DNA of 64,000 nt from Vibrio atlanticus. GTDB taxonomy: Bacteria > Pseudomonadota > Gammaproteobacteria > Enterobacterales > Vibrionaceae. Positions 8,393-16,994 of the stretch are shown in pieces; position 1 is the first letter of the stretch, and each line of letters opens with the position of its first letter. The translations under genes and the position numbers were made by a program. Under the pieces are notes generated by a model. That model did no database searches. It saw only the letters and a list, made by a program, of their open reading frames with translations, and was not told where the DNA came from. Location of the stretch: contig NZ_AP025460.1 in NCBI RefSeq assembly GCF_024347315.1, forward strand, positions 2,542,001-2,606,000, read 5' to 3'.

Positions 8393-8842
8393 ATGTCAGA
8401 CAATAATCAAGCGCTAAAAGATGCTGGTCTTAAAGTGACCCTCCCACGGCTCAAAATTTTAGAAGTATTACAACAACCAGACTGCCAACATATTAGTGCT
8501 GAAGATTTATATAAAAAGCTGATCGACTTAGGTGAAGAGATTGGTCTTGCGACCGTTTATCGCGTACTGAACCAATTCGATGATGCCGGCATTGTAACTC
8601 GTCACCACTTTGAAGGTGGTAAGTCTGTATTCGAACTTTCAACACAGCATCACCATGATCACTTAGTATGTTTAGACTGCGGTGAAGTTATCGAGTTCTC
8701 TGATGATCTTATCGAAGAAAGACAAAAAGAAATCGCTCAACGCTACAATGTACAGCTAACTAACCACAGTTTGTATCTGTATGGTAAAAGCATCACTGGG
8801 GATTGCAAAGGCAACCCAGACGCACATAAAGCGAAGAAGTAA
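8393..8842 (+). CDS. fur: Ferric uptake regulator Fur
   Basis: Fur represses iron-uptake genes when loaded with Fe2+ and also controls flavodoxin and haem genes in many gamma-proteobacteria. The 149-residue protein has an N-terminal winged helix (LKVTLPRLKILEVLQ, then EEIGLATVYRVLNQFDDAGIV as recognition helix). The metal sites are HHFEGGKSVFEL, HHHDHLVCLDCGEV with its CxxC, and a His-rich C-terminus. The ATG at 8393, with AGGAAA just upstream, gives the conserved MSDNNQALK start; the open frame extends further 5' without support. A good terminator follows. Confidence 0.97.
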   Translation: MSDNNQALKDAGLKVTLPRLKILEVLQQPDCQHISAEDLYKKLIDLGEEIGLATVYRVLNQFDDAGIVTRHHFEGGKSVFELSTQHHHDHLVCLDCGEVIEFSDDLIEERQKEIAQRYNVQLTNHSLYLYGKSITGDCKGNPDAHKAKK

Positions 8843-8847
8843 CACAG

Positions 8848-8873
8848 AACGCTGGCTTAGGCCGGCGTTTTTT
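8848..8873 (+). terminator. Terminator after fur
   Basis: AACGCTGGC pairs with GCCGGCGTT (one G-T pair) around TTAG, followed by a run of six T, starting five bases after the fur stop. Confidence 0.88.
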
Positions 8874-8940
8874 ATTTGGGCTGATACTGTATTAAGAATC
8901 ACAGTAGCTTGGCCCACAATTTGATTATTTCCCAGGCACA

Positions 8941-8967
8941 AAAAAACCGGCTCTAAGCCGGTTTTTT
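8941..8967. terminator. Bidirectional terminator before glnS 3' end
   Basis: AAAAAACCGGCT and AGCCGGTTTTTT form a perfect 12-bp stem with a 3-nt loop. T tracts on both strands let it serve glnS (minus) and back up fur (plus). Confidence 0.88.
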
Positions 8968-9040
8968 ATTAAGCGTCTCTTGAGAAACTAAACTCCGAGA
9001 AACAGAGCTTGGAAAAATAGAGTAGAGAAAAACAAAGCCA

Positions 9041-10708
9041 TTAAGCCTCAGTTTTACCCCAAGTGTCACGTAGACCAACCGTGCGGTTGAATACTAGCGC
9101 GCCTGCTTTAGAGTCTTTCGAATCTACACAGAAATAACCTGTACGTTCAAACTGGTACGCTTGCTCTGCCACACCTTCTGCTAGGCTAGGTTCAACAAAA
9201 CCGTTTAGCGTAACAAGTGATTCAGGGTTTAACGTTGCAGCGAAATCATCAGCAGCGGCAGGGTTTGGCACTGTGAATAGACGATCGTACAAACGAATCT
9301 CAGCAGGCAACGCTTTATCAGCAGATACCCAGTGAATAACGCCTTTCACTTTACGGCCATCTGCAGGGTTCTTACCCAATGTTTCATTGTCGTAAGAACA
9401 GAAGATAGTCGTAATGTTGCCTTCTGCATCTTTTTCGATACGTTCAGCTTTGATCACGTAAGCGCCACGTAGACGAACTTCTTTACCTAGAACCAAACGC
9501 TTGTACTTTTTGTTTGCTTCTTCACGGAAGTCATCACGCTCAATCCAAACTTCACGTGTAAATGGTACTTCACGAGTACCCATTTCTGGCTTGTTCGGGT
9601 GGTTTGCAACGGTTAACGTTTCTACTGCATCCGCTTCGTAGTTTTCGATAACGATCTTAACTGGATCCAGAACAGCCATTGCACGAGGTGCATTTTCGTT
9701 CAGATCATCACGAATGCAAGATTCTAGTGAACCGAACTCAATCATGTTCTCTTGCTTAGTCACACCAATACGCTTACAGAATTCACGGATAGAGCTTGAA
9801 GTGAAACCGCGACGACGTAGACCAGAGATAGTTGGCATACGTGGATCGTCCCAGCCTTCAACTAGGTTTTCAACCACAAGTTGGTTCAGCTTACGTTTCG
9901 ACATTACCGTGTATTCAAGATTCAGACGACTAAACTCGTACTGACGAGGTTGGCAATCAATCGTGATGTTGTCTAGAACCCAGTCATACAAACGACGGTT
10001 ATCTTGGAATTCAAGCGTACAGATAGAGTGCGTAATGCCCTCTAGCGCATCAGAGATACAGTGAGTAAAGTCGTACATTGGGTAAATGCACCACTTATCA
10101 GCAGTTTGATGGTGGTGAGCAAAACGAACACGGTAGATAACAGGATCGCGCATAACCATGAATGAAGAGCTCATGTCGATCTTAGCACGTAGACACGCTT
10201 TACCTTCTTCAAAGCCACCGTCACGCATTTTTTCGAACAACGCTAAGTTCTCTTCAGGGCTGCGATCACGGTATGGGCTCGCTTTACCTGGCTCTTTTAG
10301 CGTGCCACGGTACTCACGGATTTGATCAGGACTTAGCTCGTCAACATACGCTAAGCCTTTATTAATTAATTCCACAGCATAAGCGTAAAGCGTATCGAAG
10401 TAGTTTGATGAGTAACAAATATCACCAGACCATTCAAAGCCTAACCAGCTTACATCATTCTTAATTGACTCAACGTATTCAACGTCTTCTTTTTCAGGGT
10501 TTGTATCATCGAAACGAAGATTACATTGTCCCTGGTAGTCCTGAGCAATACCAAAGTTCAAGCAAATAGATTTAGCGTGACCAATGTGCAGGTAGCCATT
10601 TGGCTCCGGCGGGAAACGAGTATGCACGCTACTGTGTGTACCATCCGCTAAATCTTTATCGATAATTTGGCGAATGAAATTCGATGGACGAGCCTCAGCT
10701 TCACTCAT
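9041..10708 (-). CDS. glnS: Glutaminyl-tRNA synthetase
   Basis: A class I aminoacyl-tRNA synthetase that charges tRNA-Gln. The 555-residue protein shows the HIGH motif within [16 protein letters not shown] near residue 40 and the KMSKS counterpart VMSKRKLN near residue 268. The C-terminal anticodon-binding beta-barrels follow, including the [11 protein letters not shown] segment. Length matches E. coli GlnS. The start has a GAGGTG ribosome site. The IS50-like element lies about 240 bp upstream on the same strand, so outward transcription from it could reach glnS. Confidence 0.97.
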   Translation of the reverse strand: MSEAEARPSNFIRQIIDKDLADGTHSSVHTRFPPEPNGYLHIGHAKSICLNFGIAQDYQGQCNLRFDDTNPEKEDVEYVESIKNDVSWLGFEWSGDICYSSNYFDTLYAYAVELINKGLAYVDELSPDQIREYRGTLKEPGKASPYRDRSPEENLALFEKMRDGGFEEGKACLRAKIDMSSSFMVMRDPVIYRVRFAHHHQTADKWCIYPMYDFTHCISDALEGITHSICTLEFQDNRRLYDWVLDNITIDCQPRQYEFSRLNLEYTVMSKRKLNQLVVENLVEGWDDPRMPTISGLRRRGFTSSSIREFCKRIGVTKQENMIEFGSLESCIRDDLNENAPRAMAVLDPVKIVIENYEADAVETLTVANHPNKPEMGTREVPFTREVWIERDDFREEANKKYKRLVLGKEVRLRGAYVIKAERIEKDAEGNITTIFCSYDNETLGKNPADGRKVKGVIHWVSADKALPAEIRLYDRLFTVPNPAAADDFAATLNPESLVTLNGFVEPSLAEGVAEQAYQFERTGYFCVDSKDSKAGALVFNRTVGLRDTWGKTEA

Positions 10709-10929
10709 CTATAGCACCTCTATGTATTTAGTATTGTCAGAGAAAGTTATCTTTTATACCAATGAAAATGGTCGCTTACAGCGCCAGTCAAAGATAGAAA
10801 GATCATTGTTGCTAATCATCCACAATTCTTCGCCTTTGCACAATAAGAACCGTCCGTTAATTGCGATTATTTCTGCTATTCGATGAAGAATAGAACGAAC
10901 CGGGTTCATTGACCTTAAACAGTAGGCAC

Positions 10930-10949
10930 AAAAAAGCCTCCCGTTTGGG
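10930..10949 (-). terminator. Distal half of the nagE terminator, split by an IS
   Basis: 10930-10949 joined to 12463 onward restores AAAGCCTCCC, loop GTTT, GGGAGGCTTT: a 10-bp stem whose minus-strand T tract is the A run at 10930-10935. This was the terminator of nagE. The IS50-like element now divides it at the loop, 1.5 kb apart. Only a 3-bp CCC/GGG stem plus the T run is left on this side. Confidence 0.8.
10940..10949. repeat. Target-site duplication, left copy (CCCGTTTGGG)
   Basis: The 10-bp sequence CCCGTTTGGG is repeated exactly at 12453-12462 and directly abuts both IS ends. Tn5 itself makes 9-bp duplications, so 10 bp is slightly unusual for this group. Confidence 0.88.
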
Positions 10950-10972
10950 CTGTCTCTTGATCACAAGTCTGG

Positions 10973-12349
10973 TTAATCAAGAGACTTAGCGAGTTCATAC
11001 CCTTCAAGGATGGTTTGTAACCTAAGCCATCCTTGCCATAACGTCTTTATAGAAGCGCGACCTGTTCGCTTGGTATTCTTCCAACCACCTAACCGAGCAA
11101 TACCGTTGTAAGCCCATGATATATTAGGCGCTTCTTTCGGTAGTTTTTTGCTCTCCAACTTGAGCCACATTAACTTCCACGCTTTGCCTTTTAATACCTG
11201 CTCACAACTGGTCTTAGATAACTCGTCTGATTCATTCATAAACCTCAATTGGAGTAACCGAGTCGCGATAAAAGCCAAAACGACGCTGAGCCTTTCTAAG
11301 TTATCCTTACTTTGCATTCTCAGTTGCTCAACTTCAGTCCCTTCACTTTTCCAGACTTTATGAAAATCTTCTATTAGCCAGCGCCGCTCATAATAACTGA
11401 CGATTTTGAGTGCCTCTTCCTTGCTCGTTATCGGCTCTGAAGTCAGTAAGTGCCATGCGAGCTTATTACCACTCTCTCCTTGTTCTATACATCCCACGTA
11501 GTAAAGCGGAATGTTATCGAACTCTTTCTTGTTAGCAGGAGACTTGAGTGTCACGGGGGCATATTTGATATCTAAATGAGCCTTGCGAGCTTTACGACCG
11601 CCTTTTTGCGGTATTTCGAGCACTTTCTCTCCGGCTGATAACAGGGTAGAGGCATAGCTATAAAGACGATTATCATGCTCTTCAATACAGCGGCTTTGCA
11701 TTGAGCGAACGAGGAACCTTTGTTGTTGCTCTCGCTTGTAAGTGAGGTATTCAAATAGGTCGGCTTCTCTATCGCACACAGAAATGACATCCGAAATTTT
11801 ATCGCCAAGTCGCTCAGCGACATGGCGAGAGGCTTGTTCCCACTTATAACTTTCTTTCTCTTTGTATGGTCGAGTCGCATGCTGGTGCCTTTGACCTCGC
11901 TTTTCTATATCACGAGTCCAGCGCTGTTGTTCAATTAAACCAATAACAGATTGAGTGTCGGGAGCAAAAAGTAAGGTTGAGTGTACGAACATGGCGCGAT
12001 GTCGATTACCTTGATTGGAGTGCCCGAGTTCATCTCGAATGCTGCGATGGGAGTAACTGAGAGAAGTGGTGTCTTCTAAGGCAAGAAGTGTCTGTTGCTC
12101 TAATGCTTCTTGTGCAGTGACATAAAAACCCGCTTCTGCGATATCTTCTGCTTTGATTTGCTCATTACGGATGAAGCGATAAGCCCCTTCCATTTCAGCA
12201 GGGGAGATAATGAGTTTCGAGACGGGTACGCCAGGTTGCTCGGCCAGTGAGGCTGCGAGAGCAACGAGTCTTTGAGTGCGTCTAGGGTCATTAAGGTGGG
12301 CTTGACCGAACTGTTTTTGTGCCCAAAGGGTTGGCTCTATATAGGTCAT
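10973..12349 (-). CDS. IS50/Tn5-family DDE transposase
   Basis: The 458-residue protein resembles Tn5 transposase from end to end, including DPRRTQRL, EGAYRFIRN, LEDTTSLSY, VCDREADLFEYL, IPQKGGRKARKA and WAYNGIARLGGW. Numbered from the chosen start, the catalytic triad is Asp93, Asp193 and Glu327. The last sits in the IS4-family Y-(2)-R-(3)-E-(6)-K motif (Tyr320, Arg323, Lys334). Three in-frame ATGs occur within 18 bases. The third (12349) is chosen because AAGG lies nine bases upstream and the N-terminus then lines up with Tn5. The first is at 12367. Confidence 0.94.
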   Translation of the reverse strand: MTYIEPTLWAQKQFGQAHLNDPRRTQRLVALAASLAEQPGVPVSKLIISPAEMEGAYRFIRNEQIKAEDIAEAGFYVTAQEALEQQTLLALEDTTSLSYSHRSIRDELGHSNQGNRHRAMFVHSTLLFAPDTQSVIGLIEQQRWTRDIEKRGQRHQHATRPYKEKESYKWEQASRHVAERLGDKISDVISVCDREADLFEYLTYKREQQQRFLVRSMQSRCIEEHDNRLYSYASTLLSAGEKVLEIPQKGGRKARKAHLDIKYAPVTLKSPANKKEFDNIPLYYVGCIEQGESGNKLAWHLLTSEPITSKEEALKIVSYYERRWLIEDFHKVWKSEGTEVEQLRMQSKDNLERLSVVLAFIATRLLQLRFMNESDELSKTSCEQVLKGKAWKLMWLKLESKKLPKEAPNISWAYNGIARLGGWKNTKRTGRASIKTLWQGWLRLQTILEGYELAKSLD

Positions 12350-12375
12350 GATAATCATCCTTGTCATTGCTTAGA

Positions 12376-12388
12376 TGATCAGATCATG
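12376..12388 (-). promoter_or_regulatory. Paired GATC Dam sites upstream of the transposase
   Basis: The near-palindrome ATGATCTGATCAT carries two GATC sites a few bases apart, about 25 bases before the transposase start. In IS50 and IS10, Dam methylation of GATC in the transposase promoter and the inside end lowers expression and ties it to replication. This arrangement, plus GATC in the left end, suggests the same control here. No promoter boxes were assigned. Confidence 0.5.
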
Positions 12389-12405
12389 AAACCTAAAAAT
12401 AGTTC

Positions 12406-12437
12406 AAAAAAAATCCCCAAGCGTGGCTTAGGGATTT
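12406..12437 (-). terminator. IS-borne terminator facing the transposase gene
   Basis: On the minus strand AAATCCC then AAGC pair with GCTT then GGGATTT around a 3-nt loop with one mismatch, followed by eight T. It lies between the IS end and the transposase, so it should stop transcripts entering from nagE. It therefore stands in for the nagE terminator that the IS disrupted. Confidence 0.8.
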
Positions 12438-12452
12438 GTGTATAAGAGACAG

Positions 12453-12462
12453 CCCGTTTGGG
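12453..12462. repeat. Target-site duplication, right copy (CCCGTTTGGG)
   Basis: Exact second copy of the sequence at 10940-10949. The following AGGCTTTC is the nagE-proximal arm of the split terminator. Confidence 0.88.
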
Positions 12463-12523
12463 AGGCTTTCAATTTGAAACTTACTTAAGAGTAACTTTAC
12501 TTCTTAATTAAGTACTTCCGTCA

Positions 12524-14083
12524 CTATGGAAGTTTTACATCAGATAGGTCTTCACCTGCACCGATAGCTTTCATTTCGCCAGCTACGATTTCAGCTAGTG
12601 GGCCTAGGATAACCTGTAGGTTGTTCTCACCTAGTTTAACCACACCTTTAGCGCCAAGTTTCTTAAGAACAGCTTCATCTGCGATAGAGCGGTCTTTTAG
12701 AGTTAGACGTAGACGAGTGATACAAGCGTCGATTGAAGTTAGGTTGTCGTGACCACCTAGAGCTTTTAGGTATTGACGTGCAACTTCACCTTTTGGTGCG
12801 TCGCCAGCAGGAGCTGCTACAGCTTCGTCATCATCTTCACGACCTGGCGATTTCAAGTTGAAAGCGCGGATTGCGAAAGAGAAAGTGAAGAAGTATAGAG
12901 CACCGAAACCAAGACCGATTAGTAGTAGTACGAATGGTTTAGTTGCTAGACCCCAGTTCAATACGAAGTCGATAAGACCAGCAGAGAAACCGAAACCGTG
13001 CAGAGTACCAAACATGTTTGCAACTACTAGAGACAGACCTGTAAACACAGCGTGCATTGCGTATAGAGCAGGAGCTAGGAATACGAACATGAATTCTAGC
13101 GGCTCTGTGATACCTGTTAGGAATGAACAGAATGCAACTGAGAACAGTGCGCCACCAACTTGGCTGCGTTTTTCAGCAGGAGCAGCTAGGTACATTGCAA
13201 GTGCAGCACCTGGTAGACCGAACATCATTACTGGGAAGAAACCGTTCATGAATACGCCAGCGCCTTTATCGCCACCGAAGAAACGGTGTAGGTCACCAGA
13301 TTTAACAGTTTCAGTCACTTCTTTAACTACAGTAGTGATTTCTGGAGTTACAGAGTTAGCGAATGTGAATGTGTGCTCTTGGCCAACAACTAGAGTTTTA
13401 GCTAGTGATGGGTCAACACAAAGTTGAGTGATGTTAGCGAATGCGCCTTGACCAGCAACGATGATTTCTTGACATGTACCCATACCGAACCAGAAGTATG
13501 AGTTCAATACGTGGTGTAGACCTACAGGGATAAGTGCACGGTTAAGAGTACCGTAAACGAATTGACCGATAGCGCCAGACGTTGATACTGCGTGAGCCAG
13601 TGCGTCTAGACCAGATTGAACACCAGGCCAAACCACACCAGACACAGCACCTGCAACAAGTGCAAATAGACCAGCCATGATAGGTACTAAACGTTTACCC
13701 GCAAAGAAAGCCAGCCACTCAGGAAGACGTGTTGCATGGAAAGCGTTGTAAGAGTGACCTGCGATGATACCTGCGAAGATACCGCCGAAGAATGACATGT
13801 TTACGTCAGCGTTAATTGTTGTTGCTGTCGCTGTTAGTACGAAGTAAGCAACTGCACCAGCAAGACCTGCTGCGCCGTTACCGTCTTTAGAAAGACCAAT
13901 CGCGATACCTAGACCAAATAGCAATGGTAGGTTACCGAAGATAGCTCCACCAGCTTGCGCCATGAATGGAATATCAAGTAGATCGCCTTGACCTAAACGT
14001 AGTAGAAGCGCCGCAATCGGAAGTGTTGCGATAGGTAGCATTAATGCCTTACCTAGCTTCTGTGCATATCCTAGAATATTCAC
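12524..14083 (-). CDS. nagE: PTS N-acetylglucosamine permease, EIICB
   Basis: A membrane permease that imports and phosphorylates N-acetylglucosamine. About ten hydrophobic segments form the IIC domain (residues 1-370, with the ITEPLEFMF signature). A linker and an IIB domain follow, whose phosphocysteine is in DACITRLRLTL. No IIA domain is present, so EIIA-Glc (Crr, encoded at 48.8 kb) probably donates phosphate, as reported for vibrios. The GTG at 14083 is chosen because AGGGGG lies nine bases upstream; an in-frame ATG at 14119 lacks such a site. The gene is divergent from nagA. Confidence 0.92.
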   Translation of the reverse strand: MNILGYAQKLGKALMLPIATLPIAALLLRLGQGDLLDIPFMAQAGGAIFGNLPLLFGLGIAIGLSKDGNGAAGLAGAVAYFVLTATATTINADVNMSFFGGIFAGIIAGHSYNAFHATRLPEWLAFFAGKRLVPIMAGLFALVAGAVSGVVWPGVQSGLDALAHAVSTSGAIGQFVYGTLNRALIPVGLHHVLNSYFWFGMGTCQEIIVAGQGAFANITQLCVDPSLAKTLVVGQEHTFTFANSVTPEITTVVKEVTETVKSGDLHRFFGGDKGAGVFMNGFFPVMMFGLPGAALAMYLAAPAEKRSQVGGALFSVAFCSFLTGITEPLEFMFVFLAPALYAMHAVFTGLSLVVANMFGTLHGFGFSAGLIDFVLNWGLATKPFVLLLIGLGFGALYFFTFSFAIRAFNLKSPGREDDDEAVAAPAGDAPKGEVARQYLKALGGHDNLTSIDACITRLRLTLKDRSIADEAVLKKLGAKGVVKLGENNLQVILGPLAEIVAGEMKAIGAGEDLSDVKLP

Positions 14084-14558
14084 CAGTTGTTTCCCCCTAT
14101 AGGATTTTTTAGAATTCATTTGAGAAACTTATTTTAGTCGCTCAATTTAGTCCTATTCAGTGTATTCAATTAATTTTGCCCCGCAAATTAAAACCTTACC
14201 ATTTGTGATCCTAATCACCAGTTTTTACCAAATCCAGAGGTTTTTGCTAGCGAGATCATAAAACTTATTTTATCATTCAAAAAAATGAGCGTTTATAGAT
14301 AAAATTCAAATCTAATCATTAGGAAAAAACATGATATTCCTAATTTTAGATTACCCTATGAATAATCATTAACAATGAACCTGAATGTATAATAAAGATC
14401 AATTGTTCATATGTTTTTCAACAACTTAAATAGCTTCCCATTTTGAAGCCGTTCGCCCATAAAAGATAAATCGTTACGTAAATGATGCTCGCAAACTAAG
14501 TCCACATTTAGGTAACGAACAAATTTAAAAGATCTCACGAAATAAGGATTAGCTGACT
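14084..14558. promoter_or_regulatory. Divergent nagE / nagA control region
   Basis: This AT-rich 475-bp gap separates the divergent nagE and nagA genes and has no gene of its own. A CRP-like site lies at 14204-14219. Stretches such as the AT-rich run around 14265-14300 could hold NagC operators, but I cannot match a NagC consensus with confidence. By analogy with E. coli, NagC bound at both sides would repress both transcripts until GlcNAc-6-phosphate releases it. Confidence 0.6.
14204..14219. promoter_or_regulatory. Probable CRP-cAMP binding site
   Basis: TGTGA, six bases, then TCACC matches the TGTGA-N6-TCACA core at nine of ten positions. It stands 120 bp upstream of the nagE GTG, consistent with catabolite control of a PTS sugar operon. 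Confidence 0.65.
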
Positions 14559-15695
14559 ATGTACGCGCTAAGTAACTGTAAAATTTACACTGGTAGTGAT
14601 GTTCTAACCGATCATGCCGTCGTAATAGAAAATGAACTGATCAAAAAAGTCTGTCCTATCTCTGAATTGCCAGAAGGAATCGAGGTTCGCGATCTAAACG
14701 GAGCAAACCTAAGCCCAGGTTTCATTGACTTACAGCTGAATGGTTGTGGCGGTGTAATGCTTAACGATGAGATCACGGCAGAAACAATGCAGATCATGCA
14801 CGAAGCAAACCTTAAATCAGGCTGTACTAGCTTCTTGCCTACGCTCATCACCTCTTCAGACGAAGATATGCGTGCAGTTATTACTGCAGCTCGTGAATAT
14901 CACAACCAGTACCAAAACCAATCACTAGGTCTGCACCTTGAAGGTCCATATCTAAACGTTGCAAAAAAAGGCATTCATAGCGTCGATCACATTCGTAAAT
15001 CAGACAGCGAAATGATTGAACTGATTTGCGAGAACAGCGACCTAGTTGCAAAAGTAACATTGGCACCAGAACTTAATGATCCTGAACATATCGAGCGCCT
15101 ACACAAAGCTGGCGTTGTCGTTTCTATCGGCCACACAAACGCGACTTACACAGAAGCTAGACAAAGTTTCGAATCTGGTATCACTTTCGCTACTCACCTA
15201 TTCAATGCAATGACCCCTATGGTCGGTCGTGAACCTGGCGTTGTTGGCGCGATTTACGACACGCCAGAAGTTTATGCTGGTATCATCGCTGACGGCTTCC
15301 ACGTTGATTACGCAAACATCAGAATTGCGCACAAAATCAAGGGAGAAAAGCTAGTATTAGTGACGGATGCCACAGCTCCTGCAGGTGCTGACATGGAATA
15401 CTTTATTTTTGTCGGTAAGAAAGTATATTACCGAGATGGTAAGTGTGTTGATGAAAACGGCACACTGGGCGGCTCAGCTCTGACTATGATTGAAGCAGTT
15501 CAGAATACAGTTGAGCACGCTGGTATCGCTTTAGACGAAGCTCTTCGCATGGCTACGCTATACCCAGCTACGGCTATCGGTGTAGAAAGCAAGCTAGGTC
15601 GAATCAAAAAAGGCATGGTTGCAAACCTAGCTGTATTTGACCGAGACTTTAACGTTAAAGCGACTGTTGTTAATGGACAATACGAGCACAATTAA
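14559..15695 (+). CDS. nagA: N-acetylglucosamine-6-phosphate deacetylase
   Basis: This enzyme removes acetate from GlcNAc-6-phosphate made by NagE and gives glucosamine-6-phosphate. The 378-residue amidohydrolase-fold protein has [12 protein letters not shown] near residue 55, the metal-site LHLEGPYL near residue 130, [10 protein letters not shown] near 190, ATHLFNAM near 215 and the catalytic Asp in VTDATAPAG near 275. It begins the nagA-nagC transcript, divergent from nagE, and the next start is two bases after its stop. No nagB is adjacent. Confidence 0.96.
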   Translation: MYALSNCKIYTGSDVLTDHAVVIENELIKKVCPISELPEGIEVRDLNGANLSPGFIDLQLNGCGGVMLNDEITAETMQIMHEANLKSGCTSFLPTLITSSDEDMRAVITAAREYHNQYQNQSLGLHLEGPYLNVAKKGIHSVDHIRKSDSEMIELICENSDLVAKVTLAPELNDPEHIERLHKAGVVVSIGHTNATYTEARQSFESGITFATHLFNAMTPMVGREPGVVGAIYDTPEVYAGIIADGFHVDYANIRIAHKIKGEKLVLVTDATAPAGADMEYFIFVGKKVYYRDGKCVDENGTLGGSALTMIEAVQNTVEHAGIALDEALRMATLYPATAIGVESKLGRIKKGMVANLAVFDRDFNVKATVVNGQYEHN

Positions 15696-15697
15696 GT

Positions 15698-16912
15698 ATG
15701 AATGGCGGACAAATAGGTAACGTAGACTTAGTTAAACAACTAAACAGTGCGGCGGTATACCGACTAATAGACCAGCAAGGGCCTATCAGTCGTATACAAG
15801 TGGCTGATGTAAGCCAACTCGCACCGGCAAGTGTTACAAAAATTACCCGCCAACTTTTGGAGCGCGGCCTCATTAAAGAGGTTGCGCAACAAGCGTCTAC
15901 TGGCGGTAGACGCGCGATCTCCCTAACCACAGAAGTCGACCCTTTTCATTCTGTCGCTGTACGCTTAGGTAGAGACTATATTCAAATAAGCCTTCATGAC
16001 CTTGGCGGTCGTGAGTTGGCTTTCCAACAACAAGACCTAGATTATTCAGACCAATCAGACCTTACACAAGGCTTGGTCAATAACCTCAAGGCTTTCATTG
16101 CTGAGCATCAGCCAAAGATCGACCAACTGATTGCCATTGGTGTCACCCTTCCAGGATTGGTTAACCCAACAACCGGTGTTGTCGAGTACATGCCAAACAC
16201 GGACATCGATAACCTCGCATTGAGCGATATTATTCGCGATACTTTCCATGTGGCTTGTTTTGTTGGTAATGACGTTAGAGGAATGGCGCTTGCTGAGCAC
16301 TACTTCGGTGCAAGTAAAGACAGTCAAGATTCTATTTTGGTCAGTGTGCACCGTGGTACGGGTGCTGGTATTATCGTTAATGGACAGGTTTTCTTAGGCC
16401 ATAACCGTAACGTGGGTGAAATTGGTCATATCCAAATTGATCCGCTAGGAGAACAATGCCAGTGTGGTAACTTCGGTTGTCTTGAAACCGTAGCGGCAAA
16501 CCCTGCCATTGTTGATCGAGTACAAAAGCTCATTAAGCAAGGCTATGAATCTTCTTTAACAGAACTTGAACATATTACAATTCAAGATGTTTGTGACCAC
16601 GCAATCAATGGAGATGAACTCGCGAAGCAAAGCTTAGTCCGAGTAGGAAACCAGTTAGGTAAGGCTATCGCGATGACGATTAACCTGTTTAACCCTCAGA
16701 AAGTTATCATTGCTGGTGATATTACGAAGGCACAAGAGATTGTTTTCCCTGCAATTAAGCGCAATGTAGAGAATCAGTCGTTAACGACTTTCCATAGCGG
16801 CCTGCCTATTGTAGCATCACAGATCGATAAACATCCTACGATGGGAGCCTTTGCCATGATTAAGCGCGCCATGCTCAACGGTGTGTTACTGCAGAAGCTT
16901 CTCGAAGACTAA
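15698..16912 (+). CDS. nagC: ROK-family transcriptional regulator NagC
   Basis: The 404-residue repressor has an N-terminal winged helix (residues about 15-75, SRIQVADVSQLAPASVTKITRQL in the helix-turn-helix). A ROK sugar-binding domain follows, with GVTLPGLVNP, the glycine-rich GTGAGIIVNGQ loop, and the zinc-binding GHIQIDP...CQCGNFGCLE motif. Its ligand is expected to be GlcNAc-6-phosphate. It is coupled to nagA by a two-base gap and likely controls nagE and nagAC from the shared divergent region. Confidence 0.94.
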   Translation: MNGGQIGNVDLVKQLNSAAVYRLIDQQGPISRIQVADVSQLAPASVTKITRQLLERGLIKEVAQQASTGGRRAISLTTEVDPFHSVAVRLGRDYIQISLHDLGGRELAFQQQDLDYSDQSDLTQGLVNNLKAFIAEHQPKIDQLIAIGVTLPGLVNPTTGVVEYMPNTDIDNLALSDIIRDTFHVACFVGNDVRGMALAEHYFGASKDSQDSILVSVHRGTGAGIIVNGQVFLGHNRNVGEIGHIQIDPLGEQCQCGNFGCLETVAANPAIVDRVQKLIKQGYESSLTELEHITIQDVCDHAINGDELAKQSLVRVGNQLGKAIAMTINLFNPQKVIIAGDITKAQEIVFPAIKRNVENQSLTTFHSGLPIVASQIDKHPTMGAFAMIKRAMLNGVLLQKLLED

Positions 16913-16931
16913 AGTCTCAATCAGATTGACC

Positions 16932-16966
16932 AACGGGCCGTGTTTGTATAAACACGGCCCGTTTTT
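16932..16966 (+). terminator. Terminator after nagC
   Basis: AACGGGCCGTGTTT pairs with AAACACGGCCCGTT, a 14-bp GC-rich stem, followed by five T; it closes the nagA-nagC operon. Confidence 0.9.
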
Positions 16967-16994
16967 ACAGCTAGGGATTCAATAAAATAAATCT

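Larger units (their letters stand above)
10950..12452 (-). mobile_element. IS50/Tn5-like insertion sequence, 1503 bp
   Basis: The left end CTGTCTCTTGATCACAAGTC resembles the IS50 inside end and contains a GATC Dam site. The right end, read inward, is CTGTCTCTTATACACAAATC, nearly the Tn5 outside end. The two ends match at 16 of 20 positions. Between them lies one intact Tn5-like transposase. An inward-facing terminator hairpin stands between the right end and the gene, and two GATC sites precede the start codon. Flanking 10-bp duplications are perfect, so insertion is recent. Confidence 0.92.

Noticed and set aside
6200..12452. The two IS elements as the ends of a composite transposon carrying fur and glnS
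   Set aside because: They belong to different IS4-family groups with different ends, are in opposite orientation, and each has its own target duplication. The DNA between them is core Vibrio gene order.
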